From NCBI GenBank assembly GCA_000935965.1, contig LN483073.1, positions 61,001 through 125,000 of the forward strand: a DNA stretch of 64,000 nt. The letters run 5' to 3'. The notes below the pieces were generated by a model. That model had not been told where the DNA came from and did no database searches. It saw nothing but the letters and a program-made list of their open reading frames with translations. The DNA comes from Metalysinibacillus saudimassiliensis. GTDB taxonomy: Bacteria; Bacillota; Bacilli; Bacillales_A; Planococcaceae. Position numbers and translations under genes: made by a program. This document shows positions 1-7,806 of this stretch, piece by piece (position 1 is the stretch's first letter; each line of letters starts with the position of its first letter).

Positions 1-42
1 GCTAGCGAACCGATTATCAATAATAGCAACTAAAATATTCAT

Positions 43-57
43 TATATTCAGAAAATA
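43..57. promoter_or_regulatory. CodY-like box 1 upstream of liv operon
   Basis: The 15-mer TATATTCAGAAAATA matches the CodY consensus AATTTTCWGAAAATT at 12 of 15 positions, including the whole core TTCAGAAAAT. It lies just upstream of the -35 of the livK promoter. CodY is the branched-chain amino acid sensing repressor of Firmicutes, so control of a branched-chain amino acid transporter is biologically expected. The match is seen; binding is inferred. Confidence 0.5.
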
Positions 58-69
58 TAGATAATAGTA

Positions 70-98
70 TTGTGAATTAGTCGCTTTGCGTATATAAT
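70..98 (+). promoter_or_regulatory. Sigma-A promoter of livKHMGF
   Basis: TTGTGA at 70-75 and a perfect TATAAT at 93-98 are separated by 17 bases. Transcription would begin near 105, about 40 bases before the livK start codon. The -10 overlaps the second CodY-like box. Confidence 0.65.
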
Positions 99-110
99 TA
101 TCAGAAATAT
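96..110. promoter_or_regulatory. CodY-like box 2 overlapping the livK -10
   Basis: AATTATCAGAAATAT matches the CodY consensus at 12 of 15 positions. It covers the end of the -10 hexamer and the expected start site, a position suited to repression. Together with the box at 43-57 it brackets the promoter. Confidence 0.45.
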
Positions 111-146
111 CACACTTTTAAGAAAACATCATTAGGGGGAATTGAC

Positions 147-1373
147 ATGACAGAGAAAAACAACTTTAAAAAAGTAGGTTCACTGGTTTTAGCTTCTTCT
201 TTAGTAATGGGCGCACTAGCAGGGTGCGGTGCTAAAGAGGGTGGCGGCACATCAACAGGAGGCTCAAGTGACGGTGGCTCATCAGGCGGCGGTGGCGATA
301 CCATTAAAATCGGTGCTAACTTAGAGCTTTCAGGCCCTGTAGCTTCTTACGGTTCATCTATCGGACAAGGTGCGGAGTTAGCAGTTAAAGAAATTAATGA
401 CGCAGGCGGTATTGATGGCAAAAAGCTTGAACTTGTAAAGTTAGATAATAAATCAGAGAACGCAGAGTCTGTAGCACAGGCAATGAAGCTTGCCACACAG
501 GAGAAGGTTGTAGCAATGCTGTCACCAGCAACATCAGGTAATACAATTGCGACTGTGCAAATAGCTAACGAGCAAAAGGTACCAACAATTGGCGCAGCAG
601 CAACAGCACCAAATGTAACGATTAATGACGATGGCTCATTAAATGACTATGCCTTCCGTACATGCTTCATTGACCCATTCCAAGGGACAGTAGCAGCAAA
701 CTTTGCTGTAGATGAGCTAGATGCGAAAAACGTAGCTATTTTTGCAGATAATGCTTCAGACTATGCTAAAGGATTAGCGGCTTCATTTAAAGAAACAATT
801 GGTGAAAAAGGCGGTAAGGTCGTAGCTGAAGAAGCCTATGTAGCGAAAGATACAGACTTTAAAACAACATTAACACGTATCAAGGCAGCTAAGCCGGACT
901 TCATTTTTATCCCAGGTTACTACGAGGAAGTTGGGTTAATTGTTAAGCAAGCGCGTGATTTAGGTATTGATGTGCCTTTAATGGGTGCAGATGGCTGGGA
1001 TTCACCAAAGCTTGTTGAGTTAGCTGGCGCAGATGCATTAAATAAAACATATATTACTAACCATTATTCAGCAGAGGACCCAGACAAAAAAATTCAAGAT
1101 TTTGTAGCAGCTTTTAAAAAGGAATATAGCGATAAGTCACCGGATGCATTTAATGCGCTTGGTTATGACAGTGTGTACTTCTTAAAAGATGCGATTGAGC
1201 GAGCAGATTCATTAGATGGCGAGGCAATCAAAAAAGCATTAGCAGATACTAAGGATCTTACATTAGTTACAGGGACATTCTCAGTTGACGAAAACCACAA
1301 CCCAGTTAAAACAGCCACAGTTCTCGAATTCGTAGACGGTAAACAAAAGTTCAACTCTAAAGTTAATCCGTAA
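147..1373 (+). CDS. livK: Branched-chain amino acid ABC transporter substrate-binding lipoprotein
   Basis: This is the extracytoplasmic receptor that captures leucine, isoleucine or valine and delivers it to the LivHM channel. The 408-residue product begins with a basic, hydrophobic signal peptide ending in a lipobox (Leu24-Ala25-Gly26-Cys27), so it should be lipid-anchored at Cys27. A Gly/Ser-rich linker (about residues 30-50) follows, then a type I periplasmic binding fold starting IKIGANLELSGPVASYG, which is typical of Leu/Ile/Val-binding proteins. A GGGGGA ribosome site precedes the ATG. It is first in the liv operon; a hairpin after it should raise its level over the membrane genes. Exact substrate within this family is inferred from the linked genes. 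Confidence 0.93.
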   Translation: MTEKNNFKKVGSLVLASSLVMGALAGCGAKEGGGTSTGGSSDGGSSGGGGDTIKIGANLELSGPVASYGSSIGQGAELAVKEINDAGGIDGKKLELVKLDNKSENAESVAQAMKLATQEKVVAMLSPATSGNTIATVQIANEQKVPTIGAAATAPNVTINDDGSLNDYAFRTCFIDPFQGTVAANFAVDELDAKNVAIFADNASDYAKGLAASFKETIGEKGGKVVAEEAYVAKDTDFKTTLTRIKAAKPDFIFIPGYYEEVGLIVKQARDLGIDVPLMGADGWDSPKLVELAGADALNKTYITNHYSAEDPDKKIQDFVAAFKKEYSDKSPDAFNALGYDSVYFLKDAIERADSLDGEAIKKALADTKDLTLVTGTFSVDENHNPVKTATVLEFVDGKQKFNSKVNP

Positions 1374-1389
1374 ACAAGTGAGTAGGTAT

Positions 1390-1418
1390 GGGGGCGATCA
1401 ACTTCGCCCTCTTTTTTT
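1390..1418 (+). terminator. Partial terminator between livK and livH
   Basis: A GGGGCGA/TCGCCCT stem with a 6-base loop is followed by seven T. It sits inside the liv operon with no obvious new promoter after it, so it probably acts as a leaky terminator or an RNA 3' end stabiliser that gives more binding protein than permease. Confidence 0.75.
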
Positions 1419-1449
1419 CGGTTAAAGCATTGATAAGGGAGTGAGGAAA

Positions 1450-2325
1450 ATGGAATGGGTTCAGCAGCTAGTCAATGGGATTTCGATAGGTAGTATTTAT
1501 GCACTTATTGCACTGGGCTACACAATGGTTTATGGCATTATTAAACTCATTAACTTTGCGCATGGTGATGTCTTTATGGTTGGCGCTTTTATTGGCTTTT
1601 ATGCCATTGCTAAATGGGAAATGAATTTCTTTGCAGCATTATTACTAGCCATGATGCTTTGTGCAGTGTTCGGTGTAATTATTGAGCGTGTAGCTTATAA
1701 GCGACTGCGTAACTCTACACGTATCGCAGCACTAATTACAGCGATTGGTGTGTCATTACTAATTGAGTATACGGTCGTATTTTTTAGAGGCGCACAACTA
1801 GAGTCATACCCAAATACGATTGAAAACAAAGCAATTACAATTTTTGGTGCACAAATTGGTACGCATTCAATTTTAATTTTATCTGTTTCGATTGGTCTTA
1901 TGATTTTATTACAGTTCATTGTACAAAAAACGAAAATCGGGAAAGCTATGCGTGCTGTTTCACATGATGCAGATGCAGCTAAGCTAATGGGGATTAATGT
2001 TGATAATACAATTTCTGCAACTTTCGCGATTGGTTCAGCACTTGCAGGGGCAGCTGGTGTAATCTTTGGTCTTTACTATACAAAGATTGATCCATTTATG
2101 GGTGTAATCCCAGGGCTTAAAGCCTTTATTGCGGCAGTACTTGGCGGTATTGGTATTATCCCAGGCGCGATGGTTGGGGGCATGTTACTAGGTGTGGTAG
2201 AGACCGTAGTAAGCGCGTTAGGCTTTTCATTATGGCGAGATGCAGCAGCCTTTGTTATTTTAATTTTAATTTTAGTATTTAAACCAGAGGGCATCTTTGG
2301 CAAAAATGCTCGCGAGAAAGTGTAG
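1450..2325 (+). CDS. livH: Branched-chain amino acid ABC transporter permease LivH
   Basis: This is one of the two membrane subunits of the Liv importer. The 291-residue product is almost entirely hydrophobic with about eight membrane helices, and opens with the family pattern NGISIGSIYALIALGYT. A conserved GINVD segment near residue 180 is the loop contacting the ATPases. I chose the ATG at 1450 rather than the in-frame GTG at 1441, because the GGGAGTGAGG ribosome site covers 1441. Its stop is directly followed by the livM start region, so translation is probably coupled. Confidence 0.92.
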   Translation: MEWVQQLVNGISIGSIYALIALGYTMVYGIIKLINFAHGDVFMVGAFIGFYAIAKWEMNFFAALLLAMMLCAVFGVIIERVAYKRLRNSTRIAALITAIGVSLLIEYTVVFFRGAQLESYPNTIENKAITIFGAQIGTHSILILSVSIGLMILLQFIVQKTKIGKAMRAVSHDADAAKLMGINVDNTISATFAIGSALAGAAGVIFGLYYTKIDPFMGVIPGLKAFIAAVLGGIGIIPGAMVGGMLLGVVETVVSALGFSLWRDAAAFVILILILVFKPEGIFGKNAREKV

Positions 2326-2337
2326 GTGACGAAAACG

Positions 2338-3282
2338 ATGAAAAAATCAAAAATCTTTTGGGGTTATCTCGTAATAGCGTTAGTCATCTATGCAGTAGGG
2401 CAAGCGCTAATCTCGATGAACATTATTGATTTATACTATCAAAACATGCTGATTACGATGTGTATTAATCTCATGTTAGCCGTAAGCTTACATTTAGTTA
2501 TTGGTATAACAGGTCAGTTTTCCATTGGTCACGCAGGCTTCTTAGCAGTAGGTGCTTATGTGTCGGCTATTGTAACGATGAAGCTTGGCATGCCATTTAT
2601 TGTCGCTATTTTAGCAGGTGCAGTTGTTGCAATGCTAGCAGGTTTATTGGTTGGTATTCCAACATTACGTTTAAAGGGAGATTACTTAGCAATTGCCACA
2701 TTAGGCTTTGCTGAAATTATTCGAATTGTAATTTTAAACATTGATTATGTTGGTGGCGCAGCTGGTATGCAGGTTAGCCATATGACAACCTGGACATATG
2801 CTTTCTTTACAGCTTTAATTACAGTCATTGTGATTTCCAACTTTACGAAGTCGCGTCATGGACGTGCATGTATTTCGATTCGCGAGGACGAAATTGCTTC
2901 AGACGCGATGGGCATTAACACCACGTATTACAAAGTTGCAGCTTTTGCGATTGGTGCATTTTTTGCGGGGGTAGCAGGTGCAATTTTTGCACATAACACT
3001 TATATCATCCAACCAGGTTCCTTTGGCTTCTTAAAGTCCTTTGATATTTTAATTTTTGTAGTACTAGGTGGCTTAGGTAGCTTATCAGGATCGGTGATTT
3101 CAGTAATTTTACTAACGCTAGTATCGTCCTACTTAGCAAACTTCCCAGAGACGCGCATGATTATTTACAGCCTTGTGTTAATTTTGGTTATGCTATATCG
3201 TCCAACAGGCCTAATGGGAACTAAAGAAATTACAGACCTCTTTAAATCTAAAAAAAAGGGGGATATGACAAATGACAAATAA
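2338..3282 (+). CDS. livM: Branched-chain amino acid ABC transporter permease LivM
   Basis: This is the second permease subunit, pairing with LivH. The roughly 314-residue product has about eight to ten membrane helices and the LivM signature region GITGQFSIGHAGFLAVGAY. The coupling segment reads SIREDEIASDAMGIN, the usual LivM contact with LivG/LivF. I prefer ATG at 2338, because AGGTGA at 2324-2329 is well spaced from it; a GTG at 2326 would add four residues. The C-terminus is polar and the gene overlaps livG by 11 bases. Confidence 0.92.
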   Translation: MKKSKIFWGYLVIALVIYAVGQALISMNIIDLYYQNMLITMCINLMLAVSLHLVIGITGQFSIGHAGFLAVGAYVSAIVTMKLGMPFIVAILAGAVVAMLAGLLVGIPTLRLKGDYLAIATLGFAEIIRIVILNIDYVGGAAGMQVSHMTTWTYAFFTALITVIVISNFTKSRHGRACISIREDEIASDAMGINTTYYKVAAFAIGAFFAGVAGAIFAHNTYIIQPGSFGFLKSFDILIFVVLGGLGSLSGSVISVILLTLVSSYLANFPETRMIIYSLVLILVMLYRPTGLMGTKEITDLFKSKKKGDMTNDK

Positions 3283-4051
3283 TACAATTTTACATGTGGA
3301 TAATATGGGCATTACATTTGGTGGCTTAAAAGCTGTACAAGGAGTTAACATGACGTTACAACAAGGTGAGCTAGTTGGTCTTATTGGTCCAAATGGTGCG
3401 GGTAAAACTACAAGTTTTAATATGCTAACGGGTGTTTATAAACCAACAGAAGGCAAAATCACTTTTGATGGCAACGTTATTAATGGTAAAAAGCCTTACC
3501 AAGTGACGCGCGGTGGTATTAGTCGTACCTTCCAAAACATTCGGTTATTTAAAGATTTGTCTGTGCTAGATAATGTAAAGGTAGCTAACCACTCACTTGC
3601 TAAGCACACGATTATTTCTTCTATTTTCCGTTTACCTACGCACTTCTCTGGAGAGGAGCGCATGGAAGAAGAATCACTCGCCTTTTTAAAAATTTTCGGC
3701 TTAGATAAATATAAGGACGAGTTAGCACGTAATCTCCCTTATGGTAAACAACGCCGTCTCGAAATCGCGCGTGCATTAGCAGCCAAACCTAAGTTATTAC
3801 TATTGGATGAACCAGCCGCAGGTATGAATCCACAAGAAACACAGGATTTAATGGAGTTAATTTCATTTATCCGTAAAGAATTTGATTTAACGATTTTATT
3901 AATCGAACATGATATGAATTTAGTTATGGGAATTTGTGAACGCATTTATGTATTGGACCATGGGCAATTAATTGCGGATGGTACACCACAGGAAATTCGT
4001 GATAACCCAAAAGTAATCGAAGCGTATTTAGGTGAGGAGGTCGTTGATTAA
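3272..4051 (+). CDS. livG: Branched-chain amino acid ABC transporter ATP-binding protein LivG
   Basis: This is one of two cytoplasmic ATPases powering Liv import. In 259 residues it has a Walker A motif GPNGAGKT (39-46), the LivG-type variant signature LPYGKQRRLEIARAL in place of a plain LSGGQ, Walker B LLLLDEPAAGMNP, and the switch histidine in LLIEHDM. Overlap with livM and a TAATG junction with livF show tight translational coupling. Confidence 0.95.
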   Translation: MTNNTILHVDNMGITFGGLKAVQGVNMTLQQGELVGLIGPNGAGKTTSFNMLTGVYKPTEGKITFDGNVINGKKPYQVTRGGISRTFQNIRLFKDLSVLDNVKVANHSLAKHTIISSIFRLPTHFSGEERMEEESLAFLKIFGLDKYKDELARNLPYGKQRRLEIARALAAKPKLLLLDEPAAGMNPQETQDLMELISFIRKEFDLTILLIEHDMNLVMGICERIYVLDHGQLIADGTPQEIRDNPKVIEAYLGEEVVD

Positions 4052-4758
4052 TGCTACTTGTAAATGATATTGATGTATACTATGGCAACATTCAAGCATT
4101 AAAGGGAGTCTCACTTGAGGTAAATGAAGGCGAAATTGTAACATTAATTGGTGCAAATGGTGCAGGTAAAAGCACATTACTTCAAACATTATCAGGGTTA
4201 CTAAAACCAAAACGTGGTGGCATTGAATATTTAGGTGAGTCCATTGCAGGGAAGCCTGCCCAATCTATCGTAAAAGCAGGTATCTCACATGTACCAGAGG
4301 GGCGTCGTGTATTTGCCAATATGACCGTAGAAGAAAACCTCGACCTGGGTGCATACTTGCGTAAGGACCGCGCAGGGATTGCTAAAGATTTAGCTCATGT
4401 GTATGAATTGTTTCCGCGGCTATTAGAGCGTCGTAAACAGCAGTCAGGCACACTTTCTGGTGGTGAGCAGCAGATGCTAGCAATGGGACGAGCAATCATG
4501 GCAAAGCCTAAACTGCTATTACTAGATGAGCCATCAATGGGATTAGCACCACTGATGGTGAAAAATATTTTTAGCATTATTGAGCAAATTAATAAAGAAG
4601 GCACAACGATTTTATTAGTCGAGCAAAATGCCAATATGGCATTATCTGTAGCAAATCGTGCATACGTGCTAGAAACAGGGAAAATTGTATTAGCAGGTAC
4701 AGCTAAAGAGCTACAAGAAAGTGATGAAGTTAAAGCGGCTTACTTAGGTGGGCTGTAA
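4051..4758 (+). CDS. livF: Branched-chain amino acid ABC transporter ATP-binding protein LivF
   Basis: This is the second ATPase, forming a heterodimer with LivG. The 235-residue product has Walker A GANGAGKST (34-42), signature SGGEQQMLAMGRA, Walker B LLLLDEPSMGLAP and switch LLVEQNA. The gene starts within the livG stop codon (TAATG) and ends the operon, with a terminator just downstream. All five Liv components are present and intact here. Confidence 0.95.
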   Translation: MLLVNDIDVYYGNIQALKGVSLEVNEGEIVTLIGANGAGKSTLLQTLSGLLKPKRGGIEYLGESIAGKPAQSIVKAGISHVPEGRRVFANMTVEENLDLGAYLRKDRAGIAKDLAHVYELFPRLLERRKQQSGTLSGGEQQMLAMGRAIMAKPKLLLLDEPSMGLAPLMVKNIFSIIEQINKEGTTILLVEQNANMALSVANRAYVLETGKIVLAGTAKELQESDEVKAAYLGGL

Positions 4759-4774
4759 TATATGTAGCAAAAAA

Positions 4775-4807
4775 GGAACCGCGCAACTGTGCGGTTTCTT
4801 ATTTTTT
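4775..4807 (+). terminator. Terminator of the liv operon
   Basis: GGAACCGC and GCGGTTTC form a stem around a short loop, followed by a T-rich run, 17 bases after the livF stop. Confidence 0.8.
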
Positions 4808-4817
4808 ATATAGCCAT

Positions 4818-4846
4818 TTGTCCCAACTACAGTTTTTCTGTACAAT
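4818..4846 (+). promoter_or_regulatory. Sigma-A promoter of GNAT gene
   Basis: TTGTCC (4818-4823) and TACAAT (4841-4846) lie 17 bases apart, with the start codon about 20 bases past the -10. Confidence 0.55.
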
Positions 4847-4865
4847 TAATAAAGAGGTGACGGTA

Positions 4866-5369
4866 ATGATACAAATTAAACCGCTTCAAAGGGAGCATAT
4901 GGCAAGCTATTTACGCGCAACAGAGGACGAAGAAATTCGTTACCTTACAGGCACGCGTACGAGTTTTACTCTAGCGCAAATTGAGGCATATTATGAGCGT
5001 ATTAGTATGGATAATACGAGACGTGATTACGCCATTTGCTTGCAAGATGAGGTGATTGGTGATTTTACACTGATGAATATTGATACCGAAAATCATTCCG
5101 TTGGCTTCCGCATTGCGCTCCATGATCGTACAAAATTTGGTCAAGGCTATGGGAGTGCAGCTGTACGTGAGGCATTACGTATTGCTTTTGAGGACTTAGA
5201 TTTACATCGCGTACAGCTAGAAGTATATAACCATAATCCACGAGCAATTGCTGTGTACGAAAAGGTTGGCTTTGTACAAGAAGGTGTACTTCGTGATGCG
5301 ATTTGTTTAGACGGCGTTTACCATGATGAGATTATAATGAGTGTACTACGTACCGAATATAAAAAATAA
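4866..5369 (+). CDS. GNAT family N-acetyltransferase
   Basis: This is a predicted acetyl-CoA dependent N-acetyltransferase of the RimJ/RimL-SpeG type; the acceptor is unknown. The 167-residue product has the acetyl-CoA binding motif A region (HDRTKFGQGYGSAAVREAL) and motif B (NPRAIAVYEKVGF), then VQEGVLRDA, common in RimJ-like enzymes. I chose ATG 4866 because AGAGGTGA precedes it; a longer frame from 4818 would start inside the promoter. It is monocistronic, between two terminators. Confidence 0.85.
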   Translation: MIQIKPLQREHMASYLRATEDEEIRYLTGTRTSFTLAQIEAYYERISMDNTRRDYAICLQDEVIGDFTLMNIDTENHSVGFRIALHDRTKFGQGYGSAAVREALRIAFEDLDLHRVQLEVYNHNPRAIAVYEKVGFVQEGVLRDAICLDGVYHDEIIMSVLRTEYKK

Positions 5370-5405
5370 CCGAGAAAGGCTTACGCCTCACTCGGTTATT
5401 TTTTT
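5366..5405. terminator. Bidirectional terminator between GNAT gene and rluF
   Basis: ATAACCGAG and CTCGGTTAT form a perfect 9-bp stem flanked by A-rich and T-rich runs. It can therefore end transcription of the two convergent genes from either side. Confidence 0.85.
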
Positions 5406-6100
5406 GGTGTGTAGTTTAATAAATTAAACAATGTTTCGCGTTCGTTTGTGGTAAGGTCTCGCCATTGCCCTACTTTTAAATTACCAATTTCAATATTCAT
5501 AATGCGGATACGTTGTAAACGCTGTACATTATACCCAAGTGTAGAACACATGCGGCGGATTTGACGATTTAACCCTTGCTCTAAAATAATACGGAATACA
5601 CTACGCGAAATTTTTTCGACATGGCAAGGTAACGTTGTTGTATCCAAAATATCAACGCCTGCACCCATTTTTTCGATAAAGTCATCCGTAATTGGCTGAT
5701 CCACTTGAACGATATACTCTTTCTCATGGTGATTTTCGGCACGTAGGATCTTATTAACAATATCACCATCATTCGTTAACAGTAATAAGCCCTCAGAATC
5801 TTTGTCTAAGCGACCAATATGAAAGATACGTAAAGGGTGATTAATAAAATCAACCACATTGCCTTTAATGTGTTGCTCAGTTGTACTTGTAATGCCAACA
5901 GGCTTGTTTAACACGATGTATACAAGCTCTTGCTCACGTTCGACTATGTTGCCATCAACACGCACTTCATCGCCTTCGTTTACCTGACTACCTAACGTAG
6001 CAAGCTCACCATTAATTTTAATACGTCCATCCTCAATCCATTTATCAGCACCACGGCGTGATGTAATACCTGTTTCACTTAAAAATTTATTAATTCGCAA
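5396..6100 (-). CDS. rluF: 23S rRNA pseudouridine synthase, RluF type
   Basis: It is predicted to isomerise a uridine in 23S rRNA (U2604 in the RluF family). An S4 RNA-binding domain (MRINKFLSETGITSRRGADKW) is followed by a catalytic domain with GRLDKDSEGLLLLTNDGD carrying the nucleophilic Asp, and the C-terminal GLNRQIRRMC motif. RMRIMNIE-like and WRDLT elements favour RluF over RluB. I chose the TTG start at 6100: AGGTG lies 6 bases upstream and the product then begins MRINKF as in the family. ATG 6106 and GTG 6109 are in frame but sit on that ribosome site. Confidence 0.85.
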   Translation of the reverse strand: MRINKFLSETGITSRRGADKWIEDGRIKINGELATLGSQVNEGDEVRVDGNIVEREQELVYIVLNKPVGITSTTEQHIKGNVVDFINHPLRIFHIGRLDKDSEGLLLLTNDGDIVNKILRAENHHEKEYIVQVDQPITDDFIEKMGAGVDILDTTTLPCHVEKISRSVFRIILEQGLNRQIRRMCSTLGYNVQRLQRIRIMNIEIGNLKVGQWRDLTTNERETLFNLLNYTPKK

Positions 6101-6205
6101 TGTCATCACCTATTTATTATAGTTTCTCTTAGTATACACGAAATCAATTTTCGTATTGAAACAAAACGCGAGCCCAATGCGTATAAAGATAAAGGAGTGA
6201 GACGT

Positions 6206-7138
6206 ATGATAATCGAACAACGTTTAGAAGAAGTATATGGCGTAGTTAAGCAACAATTGCGTTATCAAGCCACCACACCATTATTATTAGCTTTAACGAC
6301 TACTTTCAGTTTGCGTGACGAAGGTTTTGAAATAGCAAAATATGAAGCTCTCAAAGAGGAAGTAAAAAAGCAAACAGGAGCTTTTTCTTACTTACGTAGT
6401 AACATCAGTATGATTTTGCCAAACTTAATGCCAGCAACTGATGCACAAGAAGCTGTAGCACAATTATTAGCGAACTATGAATTATTAATCGAGCAAAAGT
6501 TTCCGCGAAGTAATTTTAGTTACTTAGCAGCAAACTATATACAGGATGAGGCACATGCTAAGCGAGCGATGAGTTATTATACAGCGCTACGTACACACCA
6601 TATGTTTTTAACAACACATGATGATGTGCCGTATGCAGTTCTTTTAACAGTGAAGGAAGAACAAGACCCTGTGCAACTAGCTGATACTGTACACCAATAC
6701 ATCAAAGATTTAACGGCGCGTGGTTATTATAAGAGTAACGAATTATTATGGCTAGCTCAGCTATTAGCAATGGATGATGCAAATTACCAATCTACACGCG
6801 TTGAGGAAGTCGTGGCTATGGAACAAAAGTTAGTGCGATTTGGTATTAAGAAGAAGGCACAACACTACGTTATTATTGGGTTATTAACTTTATTGAACTA
6901 TAACGATACTCAGCTAACACATATTATTGGATTATCTGACACTCTAGCTAAAATGAAGCAGTTTAAATGGTACAAACAATATGCATTGTATAGTGCTATT
7001 CAAATTACGGTGCATATTACTAAAGAAGAAGTGGACGACATGCTTTCAGCTAGTATCTTGACAGCAATCGAAACAGCCATTCAAGCGCAACAGATGACGG
7101 TAGCCGTAACACTAATGAATACTAATAGTGCTACATAA
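6206..7138 (+). CDS. DUF4003 family protein
   Basis: This looks like the DUF4003 family of Bacillales, whose function is not known. The 310-residue product is soluble, with no signal peptide or membrane segment, and appears mostly helical. Repeated features include FSYLRSNISMILPNLMPA near residue 70 and TARGYYKSNELLWLAQLLA in the second half. A good AAAGGAG site precedes ATG 6206. The gene is divergent from rluF and ends directly at the parS-like site. Family assignment is from memory of such sequences, so moderate. Confidence 0.65.
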   Translation: MIIEQRLEEVYGVVKQQLRYQATTPLLLALTTTFSLRDEGFEIAKYEALKEEVKKQTGAFSYLRSNISMILPNLMPATDAQEAVAQLLANYELLIEQKFPRSNFSYLAANYIQDEAHAKRAMSYYTALRTHHMFLTTHDDVPYAVLLTVKEEQDPVQLADTVHQYIKDLTARGYYKSNELLWLAQLLAMDDANYQSTRVEEVVAMEQKLVRFGIKKKAQHYVIIGLLTLLNYNDTQLTHIIGLSDTLAKMKQFKWYKQYALYSAIQITVHITKEEVDDMLSASILTAIETAIQAQQMTVAVTLMNTNSAT

Positions 7139-7154
7139 TGTTTCACATGAAACA
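7139..7154. promoter_or_regulatory. parS: parS-like ParB (Spo0J) binding site
   Basis: TGTTTCACATGAAACA begins at the base after the stop codon of the DUF4003 gene. It differs from the Bacillus parS form TGTTTCACGTGAAACA at one central base and keeps both 7-base arms TGTTTCA/TGAAACA. Origin-proximal location, expected for the ribosomal/rpoB region, fits parS. Binding is inferred. Confidence 0.6.
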
Positions 7155-7284
7155 ATGAGTATGTTTGACTAACTATGTTGCGTAAAACACAACTATTTTG
7201 AGATAATAAAATAATGTTGATTTATCAGGTAAAGTATAGGTAAGATTGACACAATAATGATATTTTAAAAAGGGGTGTTAGGCT

Positions 7285-7767
7285 ATGCAAACAAATAAGG
7301 TGCCTATGGGGCATTCAAGAACAATTCAAAGCCACTTGATTTTACCACCAGACACAAACCATCATAAAACTATTTTTGGTGGTAAGGTATTAGCATATAT
7401 TGATGAAATTGCTGCAATCACATCTATGAAGCATGCAAGGGGAGAAGTTGTAACGGCTTCAATTGACTCTGTAGACTTTTTATCGCCAGCAAGCGAGGGA
7501 GATGTCATTGAGCTTGAGGGGATTGTGACCTCCACAGGACGCACGTCCATGGAAGTTTACGTACGCGTAGTTTCACGTAACTTAATGACAGGTGAGGAAA
7601 AGCTTACAACTGAATCGTTTGTGACGATGGTAGCTGTTGATGGTGAAGGTCATCCACGCGAGATTCCGAGCGTGTTTCCTGAAACTGAAGTAGAACATCG
7701 CTTATTTAATACAGGGCCTGCACGCCGTGAACATCGTAAAAAGAAACGAATGATTACCCATAAATAA
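7285..7767 (+). CDS. Acyl-CoA thioesterase, hotdog fold (YkhA type)
   Basis: It is predicted to hydrolyse acyl-CoA to free fatty acid and CoA. The 160-residue product carries one hotdog domain with the family start THHKTIFGG-like segment (NHHKTIFGGKVLAYIDEIAA), and the VTASIDSVDFLSPA strand-helix element of cytosolic long-chain acyl-CoA hydrolases. The tail is very basic (RREHRKKKR). A GGGGTG ribosome site precedes the ATG. The gene is single, convergent with the HemAT gene. Confidence 0.88.
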   Translation: MQTNKVPMGHSRTIQSHLILPPDTNHHKTIFGGKVLAYIDEIAAITSMKHARGEVVTASIDSVDFLSPASEGDVIELEGIVTSTGRTSMEVYVRVVSRNLMTGEEKLTTESFVTMVAVDGEGHPREIPSVFPETEVEHRLFNTGPARREHRKKKRMITHK

Positions 7768-7771
7768 GTAA

Positions 7772-7806
7772 AAGGAGAGGTCGCTATATAAGCAACCACT
7801 CCTTTT
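7772..7806. terminator. Bidirectional terminator between thioesterase and HemAT genes
   Basis: AAAAGGAG and CTCCTTTTTT arms with further imperfect pairing (AGGTCGC/GCAACCA) form a hairpin with A-tract and T-tract flanks, placed between convergent stops. Confidence 0.7.
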
